Positions 52,085-61,693 of a stretch of DNA of 64,000 nucleotides are shown piece after piece. The stretch lies in the NCBI GenBank assembly GCA_030645235.1, contig JAUSMV010000030.1, positions 496,001-560,000 on the forward strand, written 5' to 3'. The notes beneath the pieces are model-generated. The model saw nothing but the letters and a program-made list of their open reading frames with translations, made no database searches and was not told the DNA's origin. Positions within the stretch are counted from its first letter, which is position 1. Every line of letters begins with the position of its first letter. Origin of the DNA: Parvibaculum sp. (lineage in GTDB: Bacteria; Pseudomonadota; Alphaproteobacteria; Parvibaculales; Parvibaculaceae). The position numbers and the translations under genes were made by a program.

Positions 52085-52845
52085 GATTCCGTTCCGGAAA
52101 TAAGAGAGAGCTGGATCGCCTGATGACGCCGGGCCGCATGGTCGAGACGCGTCAGCTCATCGTCGAGCCGTGTGATAGCGGCAGCGACCACATCCATATC
52201 AACGGTGCCGTCACTATCGAGACGCGCATGGGCAAGCGCCGTGCGGTACGAAACAAGCCGCGCCTCCATCATCGCGAATGTATTGTCCATCACCTGACCG
52301 TTTTCGATGAGGCGCATGCGCACACCGCGAAAGGCGACGGGATCCTCACTGGCGATTGTGGTCTTGGCAGATGGTGCGCCGATCAGACTTTCGGCGCGAA
52401 CAGCGTCTGTGCTATTGACCTCATCGCAAATATTTGAGAACTGCGCGAGACGCACCGTATCGATCTGCACATCATCGCCGATTGTATTGACGAGCGAGAC
52501 GAGGCTCGTCGGATGGGCGGCGCGAAGTTTCGTGTAATAGACAAGACTCGGCGCAACGGAACCGTCTTTTTCAAAGCTCCGGCTTACGCGTGTGAGAAAA
52601 TCGGGCTCAGTTGCAGAAGGCGCGGCACTGATGGCGGTGGCCACTGCCCGCAGGTCTTGCTCGGCAGGTGTTTGCACCAGCGCCTGTTCGCCACTGCCCG
52701 CTGCCAAATTGGCGAGCTTCGCCCAACCGGTGTCAGGGCTGTCACGACCTAGGTCCCCCTGGCGCACGCAGGCCGCCAGCATGAGCGCCGCACAAAATGC
52801 GAGCGCCCGCGACAGTCCTGATTTGTACCGGCCAATGCTTGTCAT
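52081..52845 (-). CDS. Predicted lipoprotein, function unknown
   Basis: A 254-residue lipoprotein with lipobox LAAC (Cys near residue 26), then a mostly helical mature chain without recognised domain. It overlaps the convergent DUF934 gene by four bases. No neighbours share an operon with it. Confidence 0.65.
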   Translation of the reverse strand: MTSIGRYKSGLSRALAFCAALMLAACVRQGDLGRDSPDTGWAKLANLAAGSGEQALVQTPAEQDLRAVATAISAAPSATEPDFLTRVSRSFEKDGSVAPSLVYYTKLRAAHPTSLVSLVNTIGDDVQIDTVRLAQFSNICDEVNSTDAVRAESLIGAPSAKTTIASEDPVAFRGVRMRLIENGQVMDNTFAMMEARLVSYRTALAHARLDSDGTVDMDVVAAAITRLDDELTRLDHAARRHQAIQLSLISGTES

Positions 52846-52923
52846 AGTGCCAATCTAACGTGGCTTCGTTATTTCAACGTAAAGCCTTGCGGTATTTGGA
52901 GTCGCATCGCATTAACAAAGTAC

Positions 52924-52951
52924 AAAACCCGCCTCCCTTTCGGGAAGCGGG
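52924..52951 (-). terminator. Intrinsic terminator of the phasin gene
   Basis: On the minus strand CCCGCTTCCC and GGGAGGCGGG pair with one internal mismatch pair around GAAA, followed by TTTTGT. Confidence 0.78.
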
Positions 52952-52987
52952 CCATTACGCAACAAGACTACTCAGAGCTTGGCGCTA

Positions 52988-53362
52988 TTAAGCAGCGCGG
53001 AGCTTTTCGAAGGCTTCTGTGAATTTCGCGGTATAGGGCGCTGTGGCGTCTTTGACGGCCGACACGGCGAGTTCATTGATCTCACGGGCGGCGTCGATGT
53101 TGCGCTTCAGCGCGGCACGCACAAACTCACCTTGCAATTCAACGGCCGCACGAATGTCGCCGGACTTCAGAACGGCTTTGGCCGTTTCAACGGTTTCTTC
53201 GAAATTGGTGCGTGTGAGTTCAGTGATGATGCCCTGAGCCAATTCCAGTGACGTCTTTGCTTTCAACGTCGCAGCTTTGGCAGCAGCAGCCGGCTTTTTG
53301 GCGGCAGCGGGTTTGGCTTTTGTGGCCTTTTTAGCTTTGGGGGCGGTTGTCGCTTCAGTCAT
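52988..53362 (-). CDS. Phasin family protein
   Basis: 124 residues from the ATG at 53362 with AGGAGA before it. An Ala/Lys/Pro-rich N-terminal tail (about 10-40), similar to histone-like or PhaF-type tails, leads to a phasin-type helix bundle (SLELAQGIITELTRTNFEET, AAVELQGEFVRAALKRNID). It coats polyhydroxyalkanoate granules. PhaR-type motifs upstream suggest regulation by the PHA-responsive repressor. Confidence 0.82.
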   Translation of the reverse strand: MTEATTAPKAKKATKAKPAAAKKPAAAAKAATLKAKTSLELAQGIITELTRTNFEETVETAKAVLKSGDIRAAVELQGEFVRAALKRNIDAAREINELAVSAVKDATAPYTAKFTEAFEKLRAA

Positions 53363-53398
53363 TTCAAATCTCCTGCTTTGCGAGGCGCTGCAATAAGA

Positions 53399-53505
53399 TG
53401 CAGCGCATTGCACAAATCAAGTCGTTCTGTTTGTGCGCTGCACAATGAAATAGGGAGCAATAGCCCTATCGTCAAGTGGTTTTTGTGCGATGCACAAAAA
53501 CCACT
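53399..53505. promoter_or_regulatory. Cluster of three PhaR-type operators
   Basis: Three TGCRNYGCA cores: TGCAGCGCA at 53399-53407, TGCGCTGCACAA at 53434-53445 within TTGTGCGCTGCACAA, and TGCGATGCACAA at 53486-53497. The last lies in a perfect 14-base-arm palindrome (53475-53505). The motif agrees with the TGCRNYGCASMA box reported for PhaR in Bradyrhizobium (recalled, not searched). They lie between the phasin start and the end of the DadA gene. Confidence 0.65.
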
Positions 53506-53517
53506 CATAATGTGGGG

Positions 53518-54795
53518 CTAGATGAAAGAAAAACGCTTTATTGCAAAAGGACTTAGATCAATGAGTGTCGGACTGCCGCATATCAGATCAGCCAATCCGA
53601 CGGCGCTTCCATGGGCGAGAGTCCAACCCAAAGAGCCATGCCCTGTGTTGAGATAAAGATTTTTGAATCGGCCTGCCTGCCCAAGAATTGGGCTTCCGTC
53701 TGAGCTCATAGGACGCAACCCGGTCCAGTATTCAGCCTTGTCAGCAACGGGGGCCATCTGGGGGAAGATCGCCATTGTCGCATCGAGGACCGAGCGCGCA
53801 CGTCGCATGTCGATTTCTGTATCATAACCGCTCACTTCGGCTGTGCCTGCTGTGCGCAAACGGTTGCCCAAGCGGCTCACCACAACTTTGCGGGCTTCAT
53901 CCGTGAGGCTCACTTGCGGTGCGACGACACCATCGACGGGCAAGGTCACGGAATAGCCCTTGAGCGGATAGACCGGAATGCGCACGCCGCATTCGCGCGC
54001 AAGCCGCGTCGTGTGAACACCGGCAGCCAAGACAACCGCATCAGCGCTAAACATCCATGCACGTGTTTTGACGCCGGTGATGCGATCGCCCTGCGCTTCA
54101 AAGCCGGTGACTTCGGCTCCCGTCACGAAAGCAACGCCAAGCTTCTGTGCGCGTTCGGCCAATTGCTTTGTGTATTTATAAGCGTCCCCGCTGCGGTCAC
54201 TGGCGCAAAAAATGCCACCGGCAATGCTCCCTGAAGCGAGGGCATGTTCCAATGCAGGTTCAAGCTCGACACATTCGCGCGGGCTGAGCACTTTCTGCTC
54301 CAAGCCGTCACCATTCATCGCATCGATAGCCGTAGCAGCCGCTGCCAGCCCCTTGGGTCGATGGAAAATTTGCAATATCCCTGCACGCTTCTCATCAAAA
54401 GTAATGGGATCATTGTTCAGGTGAGTGGAGATTTCATCCATGCGCGCTTGCGACAGGAGCGCAAGCGCAAGATTTGGCGCGATGCGCTCTGCGCGCGCCG
54501 ATGAACGACAGCGCATGAGGAACCGCAAAAGCCATTGCCATTGTTCCGGATCAGATTTCAGCGCCAGACGAAACGGCGCATCAATGCGGCCGAGCCAGCG
54601 CAATACCTGCCACGGCACTTCAGGTCCGGCCCAGGGTGCCACTTCGCTTGCACCCAACTGCCCGCCATTGGCATAGCTTGTTTCCAGCCCCGCACCGGCG
54701 CGCGCATCCAGCAGCGTGACCTCATGACCACGCGTCGCCAATTCATAAGCGGTGGTGACGCCAATAATACCTGCGCCAACGACGACAATTTTCAA
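53518..54795 (-). CDS. dadA: D-amino acid dehydrogenase (FAD-dependent)
   Basis: A 425-residue DadA-like flavoprotein. KIVVVGAGIIGVTTAYELA is the FAD-binding Rossmann loop at the N-terminus; RRARSVLDATMAIFP, YWTGLRPMSSDGSPILG and LYLNTGHGSLGWTLAHG match the D-amino acid dehydrogenase small-subunit family. It oxidises D-amino acids to keto acids with electrons to the respiratory chain. The 14-base-arm palindrome 13 bases after the stop may also serve as its terminator. Confidence 0.85.
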   Translation of the reverse strand: MKIVVVGAGIIGVTTAYELATRGHEVTLLDARAGAGLETSYANGGQLGASEVAPWAGPEVPWQVLRWLGRIDAPFRLALKSDPEQWQWLLRFLMRCRSSARAERIAPNLALALLSQARMDEISTHLNNDPITFDEKRAGILQIFHRPKGLAAAATAIDAMNGDGLEQKVLSPRECVELEPALEHALASGSIAGGIFCASDRSGDAYKYTKQLAERAQKLGVAFVTGAEVTGFEAQGDRITGVKTRAWMFSADAVVLAAGVHTTRLARECGVRIPVYPLKGYSVTLPVDGVVAPQVSLTDEARKVVVSRLGNRLRTAGTAEVSGYDTEIDMRRARSVLDATMAIFPQMAPVADKAEYWTGLRPMSSDGSPILGQAGRFKNLYLNTGHGSLGWTLAHGSAVGLADLICGSPTLIDLSPFAIKRFSFI

Positions 54796-54900
54796 GGTGA
54801 ACCTCCAGAAGGCGACACTCTAGCTTGCCGACTTCCGGCATGGAAGCGCAGAGGCGCTTAGCGCATAATGTATCTCTGCGACATTGTGGAAGGACAAGAC

Positions 54901-55770
54901 ATGCGTTGGAAAGATGGCGAGCAAGGCGGCAATATCGAGGACCGGCGCGGAATGCGTCCGCGTGTCGGTCGCGGCGGCAGCATCGGTATTGGCGGCATCG
55001 CGGTCGTGCTCATCGGTTATTTCGTCTTTGGTGTTGATCCGGGCACTCTGTTGCAGATCGTCGCCGGACAAGATGGCGGCAGCTATACACAGGAAACCGG
55101 AAAGCAAGGCGCGCCGGACGATCAATCCGGTAAATTTGTCGATGTGATCCTCACTTCAACAACGCGCGTCTGGACCGGACTACTGCAGGATACTGCCAAG
55201 CCCTATCGCGAACCACAACCGCTCGTGCTCTATACGCAAGCGACCGGCACCGAATGCGGCACGGGACAATCAGCGATGGGGCCGTTCTATTGCCCACCGG
55301 ATGAACGCATCTATATCGATCTCGACTTCTTCAATGAATTATCGACCCGCTTCGGCGCACCCGGCGACTTCGCCAAAGCCTATGTAATCGCGCATGAAGT
55401 CGGCCATCACGTGCAGAATGTTTTAGGTACCGCCGCAAAAGTTCAATCAGCGATGCAGCGCGCGGGCAGCAAGAAAGAAGCCAATCGCTATTCCGTCGCG
55501 CTCGAATTGCAGGCTGATTGCTATGCAGGCGTGTGGGCGGCGCAAGCACCCGCTGTGGCTAAAGGCAAGATCACTATTGATCGCAGCGATCTTGAGGACG
55601 GGCTTCGCGCCGCGCGAGCCATTGGCGATGATACGTTGCAAAAAGAAACTCAGGGCCGCGTCGTACCAGACAGTTTCACGCATGGGTCCAGTGCGCAGCG
55701 CGTTGAGTGGTTGCGTCGCGGCTTCGACACGGGCGATCCGGCGGCTTGCGATACTTTCTCCAAGCTATAA
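54901..55770 (+). CDS. YpfJ-type neutral zinc metallopeptidase
   Basis: 289 residues from the ATG at 54901 (GGAAGGA upstream). Basic Gly/Arg-rich N-terminus, one transmembrane helix (about 29-45), then a peptidase domain with IAHEVGHHVQNVLG (HExxH zinc site) and LELQADCYAGVWA (third ligand Glu/Asp region). Family members are membrane-anchored periplasmic proteases of unknown substrate. Confidence 0.88.
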   Translation: MRWKDGEQGGNIEDRRGMRPRVGRGGSIGIGGIAVVLIGYFVFGVDPGTLLQIVAGQDGGSYTQETGKQGAPDDQSGKFVDVILTSTTRVWTGLLQDTAKPYREPQPLVLYTQATGTECGTGQSAMGPFYCPPDERIYIDLDFFNELSTRFGAPGDFAKAYVIAHEVGHHVQNVLGTAAKVQSAMQRAGSKKEANRYSVALELQADCYAGVWAAQAPAVAKGKITIDRSDLEDGLRAARAIGDDTLQKETQGRVVPDSFTHGSSAQRVEWLRRGFDTGDPAACDTFSKL

Positions 55771-55811
55771 ACCAACACCATGATTTCTGATCTTCACTTC
55801 CGGAGCCTTCC

Positions 55812-57122
55812 ATGTCTGATTCACTTTGGCCGTTCGTCCCGTCACCCCGCGTTATCGACGTGGACTATGCCGAAGGGCGCACATTGCATTTAAGCGGCGG
55901 CGGCACAATTCTCGACGCCAGCGGCGGCGCGATCTGTTCAAACATCGGGCACGGACGACGCGAAGTGGCAGAGGCCACCGCGATTGCTATGGAACGCATG
56001 TCTTATGCAGTTCCGCCCTTTGTCACGCCGGAGCGCAAGCGGCTTGTTGAACGGTTGCGGCGCTACTGGCTACCGCCGCATCTCACGCGCGTGTGGCTCG
56101 CGAGCGGCGGCTCGGAAGCGATGGATGCCGCCATCAAAATCGCACTTCAGCATTTTCGTGCCAAGGGAGAGGCAAAACGGACGAAAATCATCGGACGCGA
56201 GATTTCCTATCATGGCACAACGGCGCTGACGCTTGCAGTCGGCGGCCATGTCGCGCGCAAGGTCGGCTTTGAAAGTGTATTGCCCGCCATGCTGCATGCG
56301 CCGACGCCCTATGCGCTGCGCTCGCCGCGAGGCCGCAATCATCCCGATTTCGATATCGCTGCGGCCAAGGCACTTGAAGATGTCATCATCGCCAACGATC
56401 CCTCAACGATTGCGGCTTTCGTTTGCGAACCGATCAACGGGTCATCGGGCGGCGCGATCATGCCGGGACCGCGTTACTGGCCGATGGTGCAGGAGATTTG
56501 TCGCCGTCACGGCATACTGATCATCACGGACGAAGTGATGGTGGGCTTCGGGCGCACCGGCAAACGCTTTGCTGCCGAGCATTTCGGTCTTGAAGCTGAC
56601 ATCATGGTTGCGGGCAAAGGACTGGCTGCCGGCTACGCCCCTATTTGCGGTGTCTTCGCGACAGATGCCGTCGTCGCGCCGCTCGCCGAAAAAGGCATTG
56701 CGCCGATGTTCTACACCTATAGCGGCCATCCTGGTGCCTGCGCTGCGGCTGACAAAGTGCTTGAAATCATGGAGCGCGAAGACCTCGTTGCACGTTCGGC
56801 TGAAAAAGGTGAAGCCTTGCGCACGCGCCTTGAAGCAGCGCTTGGTCAGCATCCGAATGTCGCTGAAATTCGCGGACGCGGGCTTTTCTTCGGGTTGGAG
56901 ATTGTTGCCGACCGCGAGACGCTGGATATGTATCCTATTGAAAAAGCGATGACACAGCGCATCGTTGCCGCGGGCCTCAAAGATGGTGTGTTTTTTTACA
57001 GCGGCGGCACGGGCGCGGTGCGAGACATTATTTGCATCGGCCCCGCTTTCAATGTCGAAGACGGCGAACTCGACCATATGGTGGAGGTTCTTAAGCGCGC
57101 GATTGATGCAGGTGTGGCCTAG
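55812..57122 (+). CDS. Class III aminotransferase
   Basis: A 436-residue PLP enzyme. VWLASGGSEAMDAAIKIALQ, ISYHGTTALTLAVGGH, ILIITDEVMVGFGRTGKRF (Asp binding the pyridine N) and VAGKGLAAGYAPICGVF with the Schiff-base Lys define the family. The omega-aminotransferase branch acts on amines, beta-alanine or similar compounds using pyruvate or glutamate; the substrate is unclear. Converges with prfC with a four-base overlap. Confidence 0.88.
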   Translation: MSDSLWPFVPSPRVIDVDYAEGRTLHLSGGGTILDASGGAICSNIGHGRREVAEATAIAMERMSYAVPPFVTPERKRLVERLRRYWLPPHLTRVWLASGGSEAMDAAIKIALQHFRAKGEAKRTKIIGREISYHGTTALTLAVGGHVARKVGFESVLPAMLHAPTPYALRSPRGRNHPDFDIAAAKALEDVIIANDPSTIAAFVCEPINGSSGGAIMPGPRYWPMVQEICRRHGILIITDEVMVGFGRTGKRFAAEHFGLEADIMVAGKGLAAGYAPICGVFATDAVVAPLAEKGIAPMFYTYSGHPGACAAADKVLEIMEREDLVARSAEKGEALRTRLEAALGQHPNVAEIRGRGLFFGLEIVADRETLDMYPIEKAMTQRIVAAGLKDGVFFYSGGTGAVRDIICIGPAFNVEDGELDHMVEVLKRAIDAGVA

Positions 57123-58726
57123 GCGGCCACCGGTGCGCGTTCGCGCGTCGCTGAGAATTTAATGTTTGGCCATTTCTCAGCCGTGTAACCCAATTCCCAA
57201 TTGCTCTTGGCGAGGAATACCGGCGCGCCATCGCGATCATCCGCCATATTGCCGCGATGCGCCTCGACAAAGCGTTTCATCTCGGCAGGGTCTTCTGCTG
57301 TAACCCAACGCGCAGTCTCGAAGGGCGCGTTCTCAAAGCCGACTTTGATTTCGTATTCGCTCTCGATGCGGGCGGCCAGAACCTCGAGCTGCAAACGACC
57401 GACAACGCCGACAATCCAGTTTGCGCCAAGCTGCGGCTTGAACACTTGCGTCACGCCTTCTTCGGCGAGACTTTCAAGCGCGCGGCGCATGTGCTTTGCT
57501 TTCATCGGATCATCAAGGCGCACGCGCTGCAAAATTTCCGGCGCGAAATTCGGAATGCCGGTGAAGGTCATTTCCTCGCCCTCAGTCAGCGTATCGCCTA
57601 CACGAATCGTACCGTGATTTGGGATACCGATAATGTCGCCAGCGAATGCTTCATCGACCAATTCGCGGTCCTGTGCGAAAAAGAGTGTCGGATTGTGAAT
57701 ACCGATGGTCTTCCCGGAACCTGACACACGCAGACGCATGCCACGCTTGAAACGGCCGGAGCAAATGCGCATGAAGGCGATACGGTCACGGTGATTGGCG
57801 TCCATATTCGCCTGCACCTTGAAGACAAAGCCCGACACTTTGGGTTCGTTTGGCTGCACGAGGCGCGCCGACGATGGCTGCGGGCGCGGCGAAGGCGCCA
57901 GACGTTTCACCGCATCAAGCAATTCGCGCACGCCGAGCTTGCGCAGCGCGCTGCCAAAATAAACGGGTGTCATGTGACCGGCGCGGTAAGCATCAAGATC
58001 GAAAGCGGGCGAACCTTCACGCGCCAGTTCCATCTCTTCGCGGAACTCGGCAAGCTCGGCCGCGGTGAGATAGTTCTTAATTTCATCGCCTGAGAGGCGT
58101 GCGGCTTCCATGCCCTCGCTGTTACGATCATAGGGGATGAAGCGATCATGCTCCGGATCAAAAATACCTTTAAGCAAACCGCCCATGCCGGCAGGCCACA
58201 TCATCGGCGCGCAATCGAGCGCGAGCTTCGATGAGATTTCATCCATCAGATCGAAGGGGCTCACGCCTTCGCGATCGATCTTGTTGATGAAGGTGATAAT
58301 CGGCACATCGCGCATGCGGCAAACTTCGAAGAGCTTCAGCGTTTGTGCTTCGATGCCTTTGGCCGCGTCGATCACCATGATGGCGCTGTCGGCGGCTGTC
58401 AGTGTGCGATAGGTGTCTTCGGAGAAATCTTCGTGACCCGGCGTGTCGAGCAGATTGCAAGTGATGCCTTCATATTCAAACGTCATCACGGCGGACGACA
58501 CCGAGATACCGCGCTGCTGTTCGATCTTCATAAAGTCGGAGCGCGCGCGGCGGCTGTCACCACGTGCTTTGACCTGACCGGCGAGATGGATCGCGCCGCC
58601 CATCAAAAGCAGGTTTTCTGTCAGCGTTGTTTTGCCGGCGTCAGGATGGGAAATGATCGCGAAAGTGCGACGTGTGCCGACTTCATCGTCAATGCTGCCT
58701 GAGCGAGGGGCCGCGGTCGTGTTCAC
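57119..58726 (-). CDS. prfC: Peptide chain release factor 3
   Basis: A 535-residue translational GTPase. G1 ISHPDAGKTTLTE, switch-I SDFMKIEQQRGISVSSAVM, G3 LLDTPGHEDFSEDTYRTL and G4 ITFINKIDREG fall in the first 150 residues; domain III contains LGANWIVGVVGRLQLEVLAAR. It recycles RF1/RF2 from the ribosome after termination. Confidence 0.95.
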   Translation of the reverse strand: MNTTAAPRSGSIDDEVGTRRTFAIISHPDAGKTTLTENLLLMGGAIHLAGQVKARGDSRRARSDFMKIEQQRGISVSSAVMTFEYEGITCNLLDTPGHEDFSEDTYRTLTAADSAIMVIDAAKGIEAQTLKLFEVCRMRDVPIITFINKIDREGVSPFDLMDEISSKLALDCAPMMWPAGMGGLLKGIFDPEHDRFIPYDRNSEGMEAARLSGDEIKNYLTAAELAEFREEMELAREGSPAFDLDAYRAGHMTPVYFGSALRKLGVRELLDAVKRLAPSPRPQPSSARLVQPNEPKVSGFVFKVQANMDANHRDRIAFMRICSGRFKRGMRLRVSGSGKTIGIHNPTLFFAQDRELVDEAFAGDIIGIPNHGTIRVGDTLTEGEEMTFTGIPNFAPEILQRVRLDDPMKAKHMRRALESLAEEGVTQVFKPQLGANWIVGVVGRLQLEVLAARIESEYEIKVGFENAPFETARWVTAEDPAEMKRFVEAHRGNMADDRDGAPVFLAKSNWELGYTAEKWPNIKFSATRERAPVAA

Positions 58727-58866
58727 TGTATTCTCCAGTTCCGATTGCGGCGGACCCTACTCTATAGCGAGGGGAACTGTCACCCCATGCGGGCACTACC
58801 TAGAGACAGGGTGCGCAAACCGCGACATCATGGCCATATTCAAATCACCACTATGAGACCTGAGTC

Positions 58867-59085
58867 ATGACCAGTGCCCGCGATATCATAACCCCTCACA
58901 TGGATGCCATTCTTGAAGAGGCCCGCGCCCTCCAGATCCCCAATGACGTTCTCGGCCGCATTCTGCTGGAGCAGGTTTTGCGCATTTGGCGCGAAAGCCG
59001 CAGCTTGGATGATATCCGCGAGGAGCTTGAAGCCACGATCGAGCACCTCGATCCGAATGAAGACTTTGCATTTATGAGGCCTTAG
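58867..59085 (+). CDS. 72-residue conserved hypothetical protein
   Basis: A small acidic, helical cytoplasmic protein (ITPHMDAILEEARALQIPND; LEQVLRIWRESRSLDDIREEL). No domain is recognised. Start follows ATGAGACCTGAGTC without a strong ribosome site. It converges with the DUF1491 gene nine bases away. Confidence 0.6.
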   Translation: MTSARDIITPHMDAILEEARALQIPNDVLGRILLEQVLRIWRESRSLDDIREELEATIEHLDPNEDFAFMRP

Positions 59086-59093
59086 TGGCCCTA

Positions 59094-59435
59094 CTAAGCC
59101 ACCGGCTCTGAAAGAAAATGCCTTCCTGCCCTGTCTTCGATTTCGACCACCCAAAGATCGGGGTCAAACTTGCGCTGACGCTCTATATACGCGTCGGCGT
59201 CCGCTTCCGGCACAGGATTTGGTCCCGTTCCGGCAAGCCAAAGGAAAGAACCATCGCCCGCGCGCGTTGGCGTCAATATCGTCGCCGTGCCGTCCAGCCG
59301 GTTGATTTTAATCAAGACCACGCCAGAAGTAGCATCGCCACGGCGTACGACCATGGCGCTCGCGCCCTCGACTTCACAGCGACGGATCAAGGCCTTAACC
59401 CAAATTTCGGCCTTGAGGCGTGGCGCGGCTTCCAT
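59094..59435 (-). CDS. DUF1491 family protein
   Basis: A 113-residue protein with LKAEIWVKALIRRCEVEGASA, GVVLIKINRLDGTATILTPT and ADAYIERQRKFDPDLWVVEI, the full DUF1491 pattern. Restricted to alphaproteobacteria; function unknown. Confidence 0.88.
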   Translation of the reverse strand: MEAAPRLKAEIWVKALIRRCEVEGASAMVVRRGDATSGVVLIKINRLDGTATILTPTRAGDGSFLWLAGTGPNPVPEADADAYIERQRKFDPDLWVVEIEDRAGRHFLSEPVA

Positions 59436-59671
59436 ACTCTATCTCCTTTACCGGTCAATCTGACCAATCGCCATCATAGCTAATGCAGACCTTATACTTC
59501 ACGCGCTCGCTTATACATTTGCTGTATTTTCCGTCGGGCACTAGACTTGCAGCGGACTTATTTCATATGTCGGAAATTGGCCTGAAATCGGACAATTTCA
59601 ATGTGCATGTTGTCGGGCAGACCCATCTGACCGCTATGAGCGAACGAAGTCTCAGTAGAAGGGAAGTCTAT

Positions 59672-60784
59672 ATGCGTAACCAAGTGCGTCAGGACCGGGC
59701 AGTCCGAAACACCGCTCGTCACTATACTTTGACCGCAGCCCTGTTATTGGTCGCTTTGTCCGGCTGCACTGTTGTACAGGGCGACACGGCTTCTCTCGAC
59801 AATATGAAAGCCGCCGGCGCCGCACCGGGTCCTGCCATTACAGCAGCCGCGCCTGCCGCCGTTTCCAATGATGCGCTCATTACAGGCAGCGTCACTGAAG
59901 CGAGCATCGCAAGCTCGGGCATTCCCATTCCGCTCATTTCGCCGCGTCACCGTGACGTGAAGATCGCGTCCATTGACCCGCGCGCCGGCGTCAGCACCAT
60001 TTCGCTCGGCGTGCCGATGGCCCAGCTTGCTGGTGTTTACCTCACCTATGACCAGACAATGGACACGGTTGAGGCGAGCAAACTGAAAACGCCGAAAGAT
60101 GTGCGCAAAGCGCTCAAGATCATGCGCATTCAGGAGCCCGAAACATTGGCTGACGGCTGGATTGCCGTCCGTGCCATGGCCGCCGCCAATACTGCGACAT
60201 TTGCTGAAGGTGTGCGTAACGAAGTGCGCATCAAGGGCAAAGACAAAGTTTTAACGCTTCTGGATGATCCGGACTATGTCCTGCTCATTCCCGGTGCGAG
60301 TGCCGCAATGAGTGCCGTCATGGCCTCCGGCAAAGCAGAAGATGAGCGCCTTGCCAAATTGCGCAAACGCTTCATCGACACAGCCTTCAATTTCCAAAAG
60401 CAGAAATGGGGTATGACTGAGCCGCTTGAGAGCGAACCGGTCACCAAAGCGGCGGCCGTCACCACGACTCCGTCAGACGCCATGCGCCAGTTCTTCAGTG
60501 CCCTGTCGCCCGTCAGCGAAGCCCACGCTTATTCAGTGCCGGTCATGGCCAAGATTCTTGCCCGCGGCGCACGTGAGTCAATGTCGGCTCCCATTATTCC
60601 AATCTCCGGTGCCAAGGATGAGACAACGAGTTGCCTGAATTGGTCACGTCTCAACCTTAATCAGTGCATTGCCGCAGCTCATTTTCCGTCGGAAGAGGCC
60701 TGGTGCGTCGGCACACATGCCGTTGAAGAAGTGCGCGCCTGCTGGGCCGCAGCCCTTCCCGGCTCAGGTTCCGCCCCGCACTGA
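59672..60784 (+). CDS. Predicted lipoprotein of about 370 residues
   Basis: Start placed at the ATG 59672 (AAGGGAAG upstream) immediately before a signal peptide with lipobox ALSGC (Cys near residue 34); codons from 59483 give an implausible leader. The mature chain has a Pro/Ala-rich linker, a helical central part (TPKDVRKALKIMRIQEPETL) and a Cys-containing C-terminus (CLNWSRLNLNQCIAAAHFP; EAWCVGTHAVEEVRACW) that may form two disulfides. No family recognised. A strong terminator follows. Confidence 0.68.
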   Translation: MRNQVRQDRAVRNTARHYTLTAALLLVALSGCTVVQGDTASLDNMKAAGAAPGPAITAAAPAAVSNDALITGSVTEASIASSGIPIPLISPRHRDVKIASIDPRAGVSTISLGVPMAQLAGVYLTYDQTMDTVEASKLKTPKDVRKALKIMRIQEPETLADGWIAVRAMAAANTATFAEGVRNEVRIKGKDKVLTLLDDPDYVLLIPGASAAMSAVMASGKAEDERLAKLRKRFIDTAFNFQKQKWGMTEPLESEPVTKAAAVTTTPSDAMRQFFSALSPVSEAHAYSVPVMAKILARGARESMSAPIIPISGAKDETTSCLNWSRLNLNQCIAAAHFPSEEAWCVGTHAVEEVRACWAAALPGSGSAPH

Positions 60785-60805
60785 GCGCAAGGCGCGATCC
60801 GAAAC

Positions 60806-60841
60806 AAACCCCGCAAAGTCTTCGCGCTTTGCGGGGTTTTT
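60806..60841 (+). terminator. Intrinsic terminator after the lipoprotein gene
   Basis: AAACCCCGCAAAG and CTTTGCGGGGTTT form a 13-base perfect stem around TCTTCGCG, ending in TTTTT. Confidence 0.88.
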
Positions 60842-61145
60842 CTTCGTCGCCGCACCGAAACATTCAAAACATCAGGCGGCCTGCGCCTTTTGTCTGAATT
60901 CCTCCAATTTGAAATAAGTCTGAATCGGATTTGACAAAAAACATCTGAAAATTTTTATAGTAATTTCGCAAAATTCGAAGCTAATTAATCTCAATATTCA
61001 AGTATAAAATCGACTTAATTTAAAGCATAGACAATAGAACTCAAACGAATATCGAAGTAACAACGCATTTTATCTATTCACTTAACTTGGTAACTACAGA
61101 TGTCGCCGTAGCTTGTGCCTAACGAGACGCACAAGGAACAGCAAC
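60842..61145. other. AT-rich intergenic region, no gene seen
   Basis: About 300 bases, markedly AT-rich from 60910 to 61090, with no convincing reading frame, RNA gene or repeat. It must contain the promoter of the DUF5330 gene. Confidence 0.6.
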
Positions 61146-61547
61146 ATGTCATTCATCCTTCGAGCAGCCTTCTGGCTTACGGTCCTGGCCTTCCTTCTGC
61201 CCACAGCAGGAAACCAGGTGACTGCCCAAAACGATGGCAAAGGCGGTGCAATGCCCGCGAGCTACGCTGAGGGCCAGCCAGCCGACGACATCAATGCCGG
61301 TGAGATGTTGGGCCTTGCCGCCCAATCTGCCGGTGACGTTTTGGGGTTCTGTGACCGCAACCCTGAAGTTTGCTCACGAGGCGGGGCCATTGTCGGCCAC
61401 ATCGCCCGACAGGGCAGTTATTACGGTGCTGAAGCCTTCCTGTGGCTCACCGAAAAAGCCCGCGATACGCAAAAAGCCGGACCTGATGCAGCTTCTGCCG
61501 CGAGCACGCCACGCCTGACCGGGAAAACTGATTATACCGGGGCCTGA
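61146..61547 (+). CDS. DUF5330 family secreted protein
   Basis: 133 residues from the ATG at 61146 (AAGGAACAGCAAC). Signal peptide (about 1-28), then INAGEMLGLAAQSAGDVLGF followed by CDRNPEVCSRGGA, a pair of cysteines in the exact C-x-RNPEVC pattern of DUF5330, and an Ala-rich tail. Family known from Hyphomicrobiales; function unknown. Confidence 0.82.
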   Translation: MSFILRAAFWLTVLAFLLPTAGNQVTAQNDGKGGAMPASYAEGQPADDINAGEMLGLAAQSAGDVLGFCDRNPEVCSRGGAIVGHIARQGSYYGAEAFLWLTEKARDTQKAGPDAASAASTPRLTGKTDYTGA

Positions 61548-61610
61548 TATAGCCTAACTGGAATCTACCGAGGACTGTCGCCCACCCTTCTTCCTAAGCT
61601 CTTCCGCCTT

Positions 61611-61639
61611 GCGCCGCCCAGCTTTATGCCGGGCGGCGC
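61611..61639 (+). terminator. Terminator-like hairpin before sufE
   Basis: GCGCCGCCC and GGGCGGCGC form a perfect stem with an 11-base loop, followed by TTGTGCATTT. The tail is weak. Confidence 0.45.
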
Positions 61640-61693
61640 TTGTGCATTTCGGCTCCGCCCGCTATCTCCTGTTAGCGCATCACAGGATAAGCA

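Noticed and set aside
59483-59671. Longer N-terminus for the 370-residue lipoprotein
   Set aside because: It would bury the signal peptide and lipobox; the ATG at 59672 has its own ribosome site.
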